The translations under genes and the position numbers were made by a program. Positions 25,275 to 33,250 of a stretch of DNA of 64,000 nt are shown here, piece by piece. A model generated the notes under the pieces. The model was not told where the DNA came from. It ran no database searches and worked only from the letters and a program-made list of their open reading frames with translations. Position 1 is the stretch's first letter. The number at the start of each line of letters is the position of its first letter. Source of the DNA: JBHGYD01 sp041920415 (GTDB taxonomy: Bacteria; Bacillota; Bacilli; Bacillales; Anoxybacillaceae); assembly GCA_041920415.1 (NCBI GenBank), contig JBHGYD010000030.1, positions 1 through 64,000 of the forward strand, in the 5' to 3' direction.

Positions 25275-25303
25275 ACTATAGCAGGCATTTGAACAAATGT
25301 GAA
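25275..25303 (-). promoter_or_regulatory. nupC promoter with probable DeoR operator
   Basis: On the minus strand TTCACA (25298-25303), a 17-base spacer and TATAGT (25275-25280) form a sigma-A promoter. The spacer contains the perfect palindrome CATTTGTTCAAATG (25286-25299), which resembles the ATTGAA/TTCAAT half sites of B. subtilis DeoR. Binding by the DeoR encoded just upstream is inferred. Confidence 0.65.
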
Positions 25304-25549
25304 TATGATTTTGAAAAAAAGTAAAACGATTTCATTACTTTTACTAATTTCGTACTAATTTCGTCAAAAATAAACGGTTTTTCTGGAGGGATTTATCAAA
25401 ATTTCATCAAAGTTTTGCTGAGACAAGCCAATCGAAAATAAACGAAGAAAAAATTAGAATTCAGATAAAAATTGTTCCACCCCTTTCTTTGTTCCAATTA
25501 GAATTTTCTTGGATTAACGCTCATCACATCCATTATGGGTTTCTAAATA
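25304..25549. other. Gene-free leader between deoR and nupC
   Basis: AT-rich sequence with no open frame of note. An 11-base TTTCGTACTAA-like stretch is partly repeated near 25348-25365. I see no RNA gene or further strong hairpin. Confidence 0.5.
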
Positions 25550-25580
25550 AATCACCCGCACTTAGTTTGTGCGGGTGATT
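25550..25580 (-). terminator. Terminator of deoR
   Basis: AATCACCCGCAC (25550-25561) pairs perfectly with GTGCGGGTGATT (25569-25580), 5 bases past the deoR stop. The T-run is interrupted (ATTTATTT). Confidence 0.75.
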
Positions 25581-25585
25581 GTCAA

Positions 25586-26539
25586 TTATGTAAGTGGATG
25601 TTTTTCATCCAACAGTGCTCTCGCTGTATATTGATCCGTAATCAAGATATTGGCATATTTTCCTTTTAATGCTCCTTTAATCGCTTTGATTTTGTGTGTT
25701 CCGCCGGCAACAAGAATGGACTGCTCTTTCTTTTGCAATTCACTTAAATCAATTCCGATTGTTCGGTCATTTAAGCTTTCGCTCACAATGTTTCCATCTT
25801 TATCAAAAAATCGGGAACAAATATCCCCTACCGCTTCCCTCGACAACATTTCCAATTCTTCATCGCTGAAATACCCTAATTGAAACAGCAAAGAATTAAC
25901 GTTCACGCTGCCGACCGTAAAAAGAGCGATGTTGGCCCTTTTTCCCATTTCCAATAATTTTTGAATGTGCCGATCTGCTTCGATCGCTTTTTTGACGGCC
26001 ACATGATCAACGATAGCGGGCAGAGGCAGGTGTTGAGGAATGGTATCAAACGCTTTTCCAAACAAATAAACAATTTCCGAAGCATATGTATTGATCTTGG
26101 AGTGGCTTACTCCGCCTTTTAATTGGACTACTTCGACACCTTTAACTGGTTTATGTTTTAGTTCCAGCGCAACATTGTAAAGGGTTCTCCCCCATGTCAC
26201 GCCGATGATGTCACCGTCGCTTACGGCTTCGTATAAAAAATCAGCCGTTCGTTTTCCTAGTGCCGTTTTGATGGATGCGTCTTCATTTTGCGATGCGGCC
26301 GCGACAAAAGCTTTTTTTAATTGATACTTTTCTTTCAATTGTTCTGCTAATTCCTCCATCGTTTCCGACGGATCTACAATTTCAATTTTGACAATCCCCA
26401 TCTTTTTTGCTTGCTGAAGCAACCGGGACACGGTGGGGCGTGAAATTCCTAACTTTTTGGCAATGTCGTGCTGATTGTAATCAAGCTGGTAATATAATTT
26501 AGCCGCCTCGACAATTTGCGATAACTTATTGTTTTCCAT
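25586..26539 (-). CDS. deoR: Deoxyribonucleoside regulator DeoR (SorC family)
   Basis: A 317-residue repressor. The N-terminal helix-turn-helix is LDYNQHDIAKKLGISRPTVS; the C-terminal sugar-phosphate-binding domain contains DIIGVTWGRTLYNVA and ILVAGGTHKIKAIKGAL. In B. subtilis this SorC-type DeoR, induced by deoxyribose-5-phosphate, represses dra-nupC-pdp. Here it is its own transcription unit directly upstream of nupC, with an AGGGTGA ribosome site before ATG 26539. Confidence 0.93.
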   Translation of the reverse strand: MENNKLSQIVEAAKLYYQLDYNQHDIAKKLGISRPTVSRLLQQAKKMGIVKIEIVDPSETMEELAEQLKEKYQLKKAFVAAASQNEDASIKTALGKRTADFLYEAVSDGDIIGVTWGRTLYNVALELKHKPVKGVEVVQLKGGVSHSKINTYASEIVYLFGKAFDTIPQHLPLPAIVDHVAVKKAIEADRHIQKLLEMGKRANIALFTVGSVNVNSLLFQLGYFSDEELEMLSREAVGDICSRFFDKDGNIVSESLNDRTIGIDLSELQKKEQSILVAGGTHKIKAIKGALKGKYANILITDQYTARALLDEKHPLT

Positions 26540-27254
26540 AGTTTCACCCTGTCGTATTGTTTAATCCCATTATGATATTTCAAAATTTCATTTTAATATG
26601 AAAAAATGTTCTTATTCATTATTATAATCAGAAAACTAGAAAAAAAGAAACCAAGTTTTTGAACATTTTAAGCATTATTCCAGAAAAGAAGGAATTTAAA
26701 CCAAAACTTTCATAATAAATAGTTTCAAAAAATTTCGCTTTTTTACATTTACACAAATCCCATATCGTGTACGCTGTATAACAACAAAAAATAAGTAGAC
26801 ATGGTCCTAAATCAAACGGAAACTGCAACGAATCAAAGTTTGTCCTAAGTGCAAGCAGCAAATGACTAAACAGGCAGCGACATTTATGCGAATGCTACCT
26901 AGTCAATAAGAAAGAATAAAATAATCAACCAATCTTGAATAAGTTATTTGTAAAAAAGTATAAAAATTCAAAAAAATAATATAACGCCATAGCATCCTGG
27001 CTATATTGCATTATAGCATAATTTGAAAATTCGTAGTATACTACCCAAAACATTATGCAAAATCCAGTAGAATTGTTCCGTGAGCTGTCGGAGTGTGCGG
27101 AATATATCGAGGAACAGGCAGCTTAAAAAGTGGGTCAGTCCAAAGGAGGGAGAGTATTTCAGCACCTTTATGCACAAAACCGTAACTCGAAATGGTTACA
27201 GTTATCGATAATTTCTTCTAATATTTCTTTAAATTGGTGAAAATTAAGAAAAGG
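26540..27254. other. Gene-free AT-rich region upstream of deoR
   Basis: About 700 bases without a convincing gene. A 23-codon frame (27055-27126, MQNPVELFREL...) looks protein-like but is isolated and may be a decayed remnant. GCTATA/TATAGC around 27000-27019 can form a small hairpin. The stretch GGAACAGGCAGCTTA plus AAAAAGTGGGTCAGT (27111-27139) resembles sequence on the other side of the deo cassette at 22654-22703. Confidence 0.5.
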
Positions 27255-27255
27255 A

Positions 27256-27290
27256 CTGAATCCCAAAAGTGATTTATACTTTTGGTTCAG
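27256..27290 (-). terminator. Terminator of yqkB-yqkC
   Basis: CTGAA and CCAAAAGT pair with ACTTTTGG and TTCAG around a short loop; on the minus strand CCTTTTCTT follows. It lies 9 bases past the yqkC stop. Confidence 0.65.
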
Positions 27291-27298
27291 CCCCTTTA

Positions 27299-27538
27299 TC
27301 ATAGAATTTCCGTAATGTTTTTCATATTTTCTTTCATCCATTCAAGCGCTTCATCAAGAGTGGCAAACTCTTTTGTTTCAAAGGTCATCTCATCTTGCAA
27401 GAGCCATACGTCTTTTGGCTCTTGGTATACGCCAGCAATCGACCAATGAAGCAAACTGTATGGATCGTTTCCATGCAAGAACGACACCCATGTTTTCTGT
27501 TTGGCAATATTGGCAATTTGTTTTAATTTATCACTCAT
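27299..27538 (-). CDS. yqkC: YqkC family protein (DUF2552)
   Basis: A 79-residue protein with the conserved QKTWVSFLHGNDPYSLLHWS and KDVWLLQDEMTFETKEF stretches of the YqkC family. Translation probably begins at ATG 27538, overlapping the yqkB stop by 8 bases. Function unknown. Its usual B. subtilis neighbour yqkD is missing here; the deo cassette lies in that place. Confidence 0.85.
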   Translation of the reverse strand: MSDKLKQIANIAKQKTWVSFLHGNDPYSLLHWSIAGVYQEPKDVWLLQDEMTFETKEFATLDEALEWMKENMKNITEIL

Positions 27539-27866
27539 TGCTTTCACTCATTTCTACTAACGACATGCGCGGATTGAGAATTTGACTTGGGCTTTTTAAT
27601 TGAAAACATCCTGCTGCTTCAACGACATCGATCGTCATTTCATCATCGAAAAACACGAGACGCGATTTTTCAAGCAAAACAGGAACGTAATTCGTCTCGA
27701 CGATGACATCGTCTGCGTCGGCTTGAGTGACTAACCAAAGCGCCGTCACTCCGCTGACAACGCATCCACAACCATCCGTATCATATTTTAATTTTAACTG
27801 TTTATTCGTATTTGTTAAAATCGGTTTTAGTTTTTCAATGGCTTTGTCTGTAAATATGATGTTCAC
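27531..27866 (-). CDS. yqkB: YqkB, HesB/IscA-like family protein
   Basis: A 111-residue protein similar to B. subtilis YqkB, with KLKYDTDGCGCVVSGVTALW (a Cys-Gly-Cys pair) and LVFFDDEMTIDVVEAAGCF. It belongs to the iron-sulfur biosynthesis-like fold, though the usual three-cysteine IscA pattern is incomplete, so an iron-sulfur role is uncertain. Start GTG 27866 follows GGGAG. Co-translated with yqkC. Confidence 0.85.
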   Translation of the reverse strand: MNIIFTDKAIEKLKPILTNTNKQLKLKYDTDGCGCVVSGVTALWLVTQADADDVIVETNYVPVLLEKSRLVFFDDEMTIDVVEAAGCFQLKSPSQILNPRMSLVEMSESNE

Positions 27867-27976
27867 GTTGATGTCTACTCCCTTTTTATTTCGTATTTTA
27901 TCATAGTTGATTGAATTTTACATACGCACCGTTTATACTATCAAAAATGAATAAATGAATAAAGGAGGACATGTAC

Positions 27977-28180
27977 ATGGCAAAAGTACAAATTAAAGTT
28001 AATGACAACGGTTCATTTCGCGTGACAGGCGATGTTGAATTAATCGACGCAGAAGGCAACAAATTTGAAACAAAAGAAACATTTTCTTTATGCCGATGTG
28101 GTTTGTCACAAAACATGCCGTTTTGTGACGGTTCGCATAAAGGAAAGTTTCAATCGATTGTTCGTGCAAACCAACAATAA
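27977..28180 (+). CDS. CDGSH-type iron-sulfur protein
   Basis: The 67-residue protein carries the complete CDGSH motif C-x-C-x2-S-x3-P-x-C-D-G-S-H as CRCGLSQNMPFCDGSH, which ligates a [2Fe-2S] cluster with three Cys and one His. The family takes part in redox or iron metabolism. AAAGGAGG lies 8 bases before ATG 27977; an ATG two codons earlier is too close. It is divergent from yqkB. Confidence 0.92.
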   Translation: MAKVQIKVNDNGSFRVTGDVELIDAEGNKFETKETFSLCRCGLSQNMPFCDGSHKGKFQSIVRANQQ

Positions 28181-28237
28181 AGGTCATATAACAGGCGCGC
28201 TGACCGTGCCTGTTTTCTATGTTAGAAGGTGAACCGT

Positions 28238-28432
28238 TTGAACGAAAAATGGCTCAAAAAACTGATTCGCAATTGCTTTCTTCATTATAAGCATGACGTC
28301 GAATTATTTCCGCTTACCGACTCGGAATGGCACGAATTATGCACAAAAATTATATTAGAAAAACAAAAACACCCAACGATCGATTTGTACGAAATCGTTC
28401 ATGATGTCGTCTATGATTATCTTACAAAATAA
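28238..28432 (+). CDS. yqzH: YqzH-like small protein
   Basis: About 64 residues, helical and charged, with PLTDSEWHEL and YEIVHDVVYDYLT, resembling B. subtilis YqzH, which also lies beside yqjQ. The start is probably TTG 28238, 9 bases from AAGG; a GTG at 28229 lacks a ribosome site. Function unknown. It ends in a terminator shared with yqjQ. Confidence 0.7.
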   Translation: MNEKWLKKLIRNCFLHYKHDVELFPLTDSEWHELCTKIILEKQKHPTIDLYEIVHDVVYDYLTK

Positions 28433-28434
28433 GT

Positions 28435-28463
28435 AAATCTCCTTGCTGAATGCAAGGAGATTT
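28435..28463. terminator. Bidirectional terminator of yqzH and yqjQ
   Basis: AAATCTCCTTGC (28435-28446) pairs perfectly with GCAAGGAGATTT (28452-28463), followed by T-rich sequence on both strands. Confidence 0.85.
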
Positions 28464-29271
28464 ATTTTTTAAAAAAGGCGTTTTTGCCGAGTTTTTCAAT
28501 AAACGACGGAAACAGTTGATACATCTTGCTGCCGATATTCATCCAAAACGGCATATTCACTTCCCTTGTTGGCGTCATCATAATTTCCACTACACGGCGA
28601 GCGACATCGTCAGCACGAAGCATCCACTTCTTAACGTTTTTCACATAATCCCCCGACGCATCGGCAATTGTAAAAAAGTTCGTTTGAATCGGTCCAGGAT
28701 TCACAGCGGTAACGAACACACCGTTTTGTGCCGCTTCCATGCGCAAGCTGTTCGTAAACCCAAGCGCCGCATGTTTCGTCGCCGCATAAACGCTTGATTT
28801 CGGTGTGGCGATTTTCCCTGCTTGTGAGGCAATGTTGATAATATGTCCGCTTCCCCGCTTGACCATATGCGAATACACCATTTTCGTACACGCAATCAAA
28901 CCAAATACATTCACGGCAAACATTTCCTTCATCTCTTGTAAATCAATCTCTTCGACGTTTCGAAATACACCGAATCCAGCGTTGTTCACTAACACATCGA
29001 TCGTTTCAATATCGTGAAAAATTTGTTGAAACACTGCCTCTACAGCCGCCACATCGCTCACATCTAAACGATAATAGCGGCAAGGAACAGCATACGTTTC
29101 TTTGATTTGTTCAGCAATTTTCGCTAATTTCTCTTCGTTTCTCGCTAGTAAAATCGGTATAGCTCCCCGCTTTGCGACCTCATATGCAATCTGCTCACCG
29201 ATGCCTCCTGAAGCTCCGGTAATCACAATATTCGCTCCAGCTATACTCAAATTCGTCACCCCGTTATTCAC
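28462..29271 (-). CDS. yqjQ: Short-chain dehydrogenase/reductase YqjQ
   Basis: Classical SDR. The NAD(P) motif TGASGGIG (about residues 18-25), NNAG and the catalytic S-x12-Y-x3-K (IINIASQAGKIATPKSSVYA followed by ATK) are present. Length 269. The start GTG 29271 overlaps the yqjP stop as GTGA; a TTG eight codons in, behind GGGGTGA, is an alternative. Substrate unknown. Pair yqjP-yqjQ as in B. subtilis. Confidence 0.9.
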   Translation of the reverse strand: MNNGVTNLSIAGANIVITGASGGIGEQIAYEVAKRGAIPILLARNEEKLAKIAEQIKETYAVPCRYYRLDVSDVAAVEAVFQQIFHDIETIDVLVNNAGFGVFRNVEEIDLQEMKEMFAVNVFGLIACTKMVYSHMVKRGSGHIINIASQAGKIATPKSSVYAATKHAALGFTNSLRMEAAQNGVFVTAVNPGPIQTNFFTIADASGDYVKNVKKWMLRADDVARRVVEIMMTPTREVNMPFWMNIGSKMYQLFPSFIEKLGKNAFFKK

Positions 29272-30224
29272 TTTGCTTCATATACATAGCTTTGTCCGAC
29301 TGTTCGCTTCACAACAACGTTTTGGTCTTCTAAATAATCGAGCTGTCCGACTGTTTCTGACATTGTCAATAAAAACTCTCGTTCATATAGCGTTGGAAAC
29401 AGACCTTGACAAACTTCAAAAACAGTCATTGGTTTATTTCGAAGCATATCAAGTACTTGGTTGGCTCGTTCTTTTTGTTTTTCTAGACGTTTCTCTACTA
29501 ATGACCGCACGTCGATGACGTCATCACCATGCCCCGTAACAATTCTTGAAATATCGTAACGAAGCAACTTCTTTAATGAATCATTATACTGCAATAGCGG
29601 TTTCGGTCTTTCTGTTTCGCCCTCTAGCGGTGGCTCTAGAAGCGGATTGGAAGAGATGGTGGCCAGTAAATGATCTCCCCCGACCATCAATCCATCTTTC
29701 TCACGGTACAAAACGATATGGCTTTGTGCATGGCCTGGCGTTTCAATGACTGTCCAGTCAGATAGTCCCGGAATCGTATCCCCTTCTTGAACAGCTGTAG
29801 TGAGCGAGCGCTCACACGAATAACGAAATGAACTTCTTAAGTTCGGCAGATTCGACAAAAACGCCGCATCAACACCACATTCACGCAAAAATTGTTCAAA
29901 AAAACGTTGATGCCATTCAAGAAATTCCGAACGTTTACTGATCCATGGCTCCGCTTTTTTATGTCCAATCACCGAAAGCGAGGTCGGCAAATAATCCAAT
30001 AAGCCAACATGATCCGGATGATGGTGCGTAATGACCACTTGCTCGATATCGGAAGGTTGATAGCCTAATGCATGCAACTGGTCTTTGAAAGATTGCCATG
30101 CCTCTTCCGTTTTCACCCCGGCATCAATTAATGTCAAGCTTTCTCCTTTAATGATATACATGTTGACATTACCGACAGGAAACGGAGTCGGGACAACAAG
30201 ACGATAAATTTCTTCTTTCACCAT
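29268..30224 (-). CDS. yqjP: Metallo-beta-lactamase-fold hydrolase YqjP
   Basis: A 318-residue MBL-fold protein with the zinc motif THHHPDHVG (about residues 66-74), further ligands in TPGHAQSHIVLY and VGGDHLL, and IVTGHGDDV. The C-terminal winged-helix-like part (LEKQKERANQVLDMLRNKP...) is typical of hydroxyacylglutathione-hydrolase-like members. Substrate not known. Divergent from proI; GGAG precedes ATG 30224. Confidence 0.88.
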   Translation of the reverse strand: MVKEEIYRLVVPTPFPVGNVNMYIIKGESLTLIDAGVKTEEAWQSFKDQLHALGYQPSDIEQVVITHHHPDHVGLLDYLPTSLSVIGHKKAEPWISKRSEFLEWHQRFFEQFLRECGVDAAFLSNLPNLRSSFRYSCERSLTTAVQEGDTIPGLSDWTVIETPGHAQSHIVLYREKDGLMVGGDHLLATISSNPLLEPPLEGETERPKPLLQYNDSLKKLLRYDISRIVTGHGDDVIDVRSLVEKRLEKQKERANQVLDMLRNKPMTVFEVCQGLFPTLYEREFLLTMSETVGQLDYLEDQNVVVKRTVGQSYVYEAK

Positions 30225-30360
30225 TCGTTGATTCTCCTTTTAGCGTTATATCGTAATAATATTTTTATCCTTATGTATTTTACAGTTTACACCGATTTAT
30301 TGCATTTGTCATTTTTTTCGAATAATTCGTAAAAAATAATAAAAATCAATCCATTTTCTA

Positions 30361-30390
30361 TTGACAACATACCCGTTTTCAGTGCATAAT
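30361..30390 (+). promoter_or_regulatory. Promoter of the proI T-box leader
   Basis: TTGACA (30361-30366), an 18-base spacer and CATAAT (30385-30390), about 8 bases before the expected leader start. Confidence 0.75.
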
Positions 30391-30396
30391 TGCAAG

Positions 30397-30664
30397 CAAA
30401 TTAAAAAAATGCAAATTAGCAATGAATGGGACTAGTAAACCATGAATGGTAACCAGAGAGTGAAACCCATAGGCTGAGAGGTTTCACTACCCTCTTGATG
30501 GTTGAACCTACCCCATGAGCTGTTAGGAAAACCTAAACGCGAAACCGGCGTTATCGGTCAGAGATGGGCTTTAACGGTCAACTAGTATCCGTTTAAGCCA
30601 AAAAAGGTGGTACCGCGGAAATGTAAGACCTTCCGTCCTTTTATAGGACGAAAGGTCTTTTTTA
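30397..30664 (+). promoter_or_regulatory. T-box riboswitch, proline-specific, upstream of proI
   Basis: The leader contains the hallmark T-box AGGTGGTACCGCGG at 30605-30618. It is followed by a terminator whose arms around GACCTT and AAGGTC (about 30626-30660) end in TTTTTT. Stem I lies at about 30420-30530. After GAA in the specifier loop stands CCT (30507-30509), a proline codon, which fits the downstream proline-synthesis gene. Uncharged tRNA-Pro should stabilise the antiterminator and turn proI on. Confidence 0.9.
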
Positions 30665-30691
30665 TTTGAACATTTACAAGGGGGAGTTGCC

Positions 30692-31534
30692 ATGACAAAA
30701 GAAACGACGATCGCGTTTATCGGTGCTGGTTCAATGGCAGAAGCGTTAATCGCAGGAATGACAAAAACACTGTATCAACCTGAACAAATTATCGTCACCA
30801 ATCGCTGCAACGTTAAGCGGCTCGAATATATGCAAAAAACATATAACGTACGAATCGAAACAAATAAAGAAAAAGCGGTAAAAGAAGCGGATATTATCAT
30901 TTTTGCGATGAAACCAAAAGATGCGATTGAAGGAATTACGTCTGTCGCTCAGGCAATTGACGAACATCAGCTCATCATTTCCGTTCTGGCCGGAGTAGCA
31001 ACAGAAACCATTGTTTCGTTAATCGGAAAAAATGTCGCCGTTGTGCGCGCGATGCCGAATACGTCAGCAGCCATCGGTCATTCAGCAACAGCACTTGCAT
31101 TAGGTCATTATGCGAACGAAAAACATTTAACCGTTGCGAAAGAACTATTTCGTACGGTTGGTGTGGTCACTGTTGTTCCTGAAGAAGATTTACATGCCGT
31201 GACAGCTCTTTCTGGAAGCGGTCCTGCTTATATTTACTACATGGTTGAAGCAATGGAAAAAGCAGCGAAAGAAATTGGGCTCAAACCATCTGTTGCTAAA
31301 GATTTAATTTTACAAACCATTATTGGAGCAGCAGAAATGTTAAAATCATCAGCCAAACACCCTTCCATTTTACGAAAAGAAGTAACGAGTCCAGGCGGTA
31401 CAACAGAAGCAGGAATTAAAGTGTTGGAAGACTATCACTATCAAGAAGCCGTTATCTCCTCTATTAAACAGGCAACAAAACGCTCTGTAGAACTTGGGCA
31501 ATCGTTATTACAATTAGTAAAAACACACCGCTGA
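30692..31534 (+). CDS. proI: Pyrroline-5-carboxylate reductase
   Basis: Reduces pyrroline-5-carboxylate to L-proline with NAD(P)H. The N-terminal Rossmann motif TIAFIGAGSMAEALIAGM, the middle VVRAMPNTSAAIG and the C-terminal signature VTSPGGTTEAGIKVL are present. The 280-residue length is normal. GGGGGAG precedes ATG 30692. Controlled by the proline T-box upstream, as expected for ProI of B. subtilis, which also neighbours yqjP. Confidence 0.97.
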   Translation: MTKETTIAFIGAGSMAEALIAGMTKTLYQPEQIIVTNRCNVKRLEYMQKTYNVRIETNKEKAVKEADIIIFAMKPKDAIEGITSVAQAIDEHQLIISVLAGVATETIVSLIGKNVAVVRAMPNTSAAIGHSATALALGHYANEKHLTVAKELFRTVGVVTVVPEEDLHAVTALSGSGPAYIYYMVEAMEKAAKEIGLKPSVAKDLILQTIIGAAEMLKSSAKHPSILRKEVTSPGGTTEAGIKVLEDYHYQEAVISSIKQATKRSVELGQSLLQLVKTHR

Positions 31535-32191
31535 ACTACTCCCACTTAACAATCCTAACAGTTTTTTAAAACGGGAGATTCCTAGGTAATATCTCCCCAC
31601 TTCATCGCTAGGAGTCTTCTCGACTATTTATGATTAACCATTCGCTATTCTCTATCGCACAAACTGTATAGACATCTTTTTCAACATAAATAGAACAAAT
31701 TTTTCGATGTGTGTTGAGTGTATGTGGCAATACATGAGATGTTGGTGAGACATTTTACAAACTCAAAAAATGAAAACAAATGACAATGAATACAAATCTA
31801 TCGATCCAAAATGAAGGAGCAAAAAAGATATACTTGTCTATTTCTTTATATACGATTCAACGATCGCCACCCGACCGTATTATAAGGTCATCCAGATTTT
31901 TCTGGTTGACCATTTTTTATATGGTTTTAGCTCAAGAATGCAAATAGTTAGGTCTCTTATGTCTTTTGTACCCGTGCTGATTAGCATAGCCCGCTGTAAT
32001 ATAAATAAACATTCTGAGTACTAAAAAATATACAAGAAAAAAGAGTGAATAACCTTCTTTTGGTTATCACATTCTCCGAATAGTAAATCGTCTAATTTTG
32101 ATAATATAAACACTTAACCTATAACTTGTCTAATCAAACTTATTATCCTACTCATATATTGAAGTATCCTAGTTAAAAGAGGTGAAACATA
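31535..32191. other. Gene-poor region with an orphan terminator
   Basis: No convincing gene in about 650 bases. A hairpin GGTCATCCAGA/TCTGGTTGACC with one internal mismatch (31886-31911), followed by ATTTTTTAT, looks like a plus-strand terminator. Directly before it a 24-codon frame (31811-31885, MKEQKRYTCLFLYI...) ends; a small peptide or an RNA could be encoded, but no clear promoter is seen. GTGAATAACC/GGTTATCAC near 32045-32070 forms a second, T-less hairpin. Confidence 0.45.
31886..31918 (+). terminator. Orphan plus-strand terminator
   Basis: Eleven-base arms with one T-T mismatch around a TTTT loop, then ATTTTTTAT. No recognised gene lies in the 350 bases upstream; the proI stop is at 31534. 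Confidence 0.55.
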
Positions 32192-32839
32192 TTGTTAAAA
32201 CATTGGGGAGAAAAATGTAATGATAACAATACGACAAAGGTAAGATGTGGTTGTACTAATGGGCAAGCGGTAACAGTGCATGAACCTGTACCAGCAGGAC
32301 CTCCGGGACCTCCGGGACCTCCAGGAGCCGGTGCTATCATTCCGTATGCATCTGGAACAACTCCTGTTGCACTGGCTACTGTTGCAGGTGGATTAGTTGG
32401 TACTGGAGCTATCGTTGGATTCGGAAGTTCTGCGCCAACTGTTAGTCTTAGTGCAGGAACACTAACTCTAGGTGTCGGTGCCACGAACATTCCTGACTTC
32501 GCATTTGTGGTTCCTCGTGACGGAACAATCACATCCATATCTGCATTCTTTAGTGCTACAGTGGGTGTAACTTTAGGCGCAGCTGGAACAGTTAGAGCCG
32601 AATTATGGATTGCGCCTGCAGCTAGCAACACCTTTTCTCCAACAGGCGTTGCTGTAAATTTAGCACCAGCCTTCGGCCCTGTAGTTGCCGTTGGCGCTAC
32701 TGCATTTGGTACTGCTGCGGCGGCATTCCCGGTAGCTACAGGTGACAAACTATTATTGGTCTTTTCTTTAACTGCACCTGGTTCAACTGCTATCAGTACT
32801 CTTACAGGTTTTGCAAGTGCGGGTGTTGCCATCAGTTAA
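32192..32839 (+). CDS. BclB-like exosporium/spore-surface protein with collagen-like repeat
   Basis: The start is TTG 32192, 6 bases after AGAGGTGA. The 215-residue product has a Cys-containing head (RCGCTNGQ), a short collagen-type run of Gly-Pro-Pro triplets (PAGPPGPPGPPGAG, about residues 34-48), and a long Ala/Gly/Thr/Val-rich C-terminal domain. The C-terminal domain matches the exosporium glycoprotein BclB-type module (for example FVVPRDGTITSISAFFSAT). Such proteins assemble on the outer spore surface. The low number of triplets means only a stub of a collagen stalk. Unrelated in function to the neighbours proI and namA; a strong terminator follows. Confidence 0.85.
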   Translation: MLKHWGEKCNDNNTTKVRCGCTNGQAVTVHEPVPAGPPGPPGPPGAGAIIPYASGTTPVALATVAGGLVGTGAIVGFGSSAPTVSLSAGTLTLGVGATNIPDFAFVVPRDGTITSISAFFSATVGVTLGAAGTVRAELWIAPAASNTFSPTGVAVNLAPAFGPVVAVGATAFGTAAAAFPVATGDKLLLVFSLTAPGSTAISTLTGFASAGVAIS

Positions 32840-32881
32840 TGTAAATAGCTCAGTAACAACATCGTTCGACCTAGTCGACAC

Positions 32882-32921
32882 AAAAGGGAGACATCCTCAT
32901 GATGAGGATTGTCTCTTTTTT
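32882..32921 (+). terminator. Terminator of the BclB-like gene
   Basis: GGGAGACATCCTCAT and ATGAGGATTGTCTC form a long stem with one mismatch, then TTTTTT. Confidence 0.85.
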
Positions 32922-33250
32922 GGTTTCTTGTTTCCCCGATTTTACACAAGGGGACAGCAGAGCGTACTTATAAGCTTACCTTGAAGATTCAGCTTCTCAA
33001 CTATAAAAAAATCATTCCTTCGTTTAACGGCTAAAATCGGATAACATACATAATAAAACAATAAAAAAATTGAAAAGCCCAGTTACATTTATATCGTTCA
33101 TTTCGTGTTGCTAATTCCTCTCTTTTCATTGAGCGACGAAAAAGTCGTTCTGAATTCCCCATTTCGAAAATGCAAATTGTTTTTCTTTTCCATTTAAAAA
33201 TGCTATGATGCAAACGAACTTACTTATTTTCTTTTCGGGAGGGATTTTCT
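32922..33250. other. Gene-free region before namA
   Basis: About 330 bases with no coding frame that I trust. A TATGAT hexamer at 33204-33209 could be the -10 of namA, but no -35 at proper spacing was found. Confidence 0.4.

Noticed and set aside
26628..26861. A 77-codon minus-strand frame upstream of deoR
   Set aside because: AT-rich, no ribosome site, no recognisable protein; probably chance.
28450..28797. A plus-strand frame over yqjQ
   Set aside because: Shadow of the well-supported SDR gene; no family match.
32173..32832. A 219-codon open frame antisense to the BclB-like gene
   Set aside because: It mirrors the GC-rich, repeat-like Gly/Pro/Ala codons of the real gene; no ribosome site, and the sense strand has a family match and terminator.
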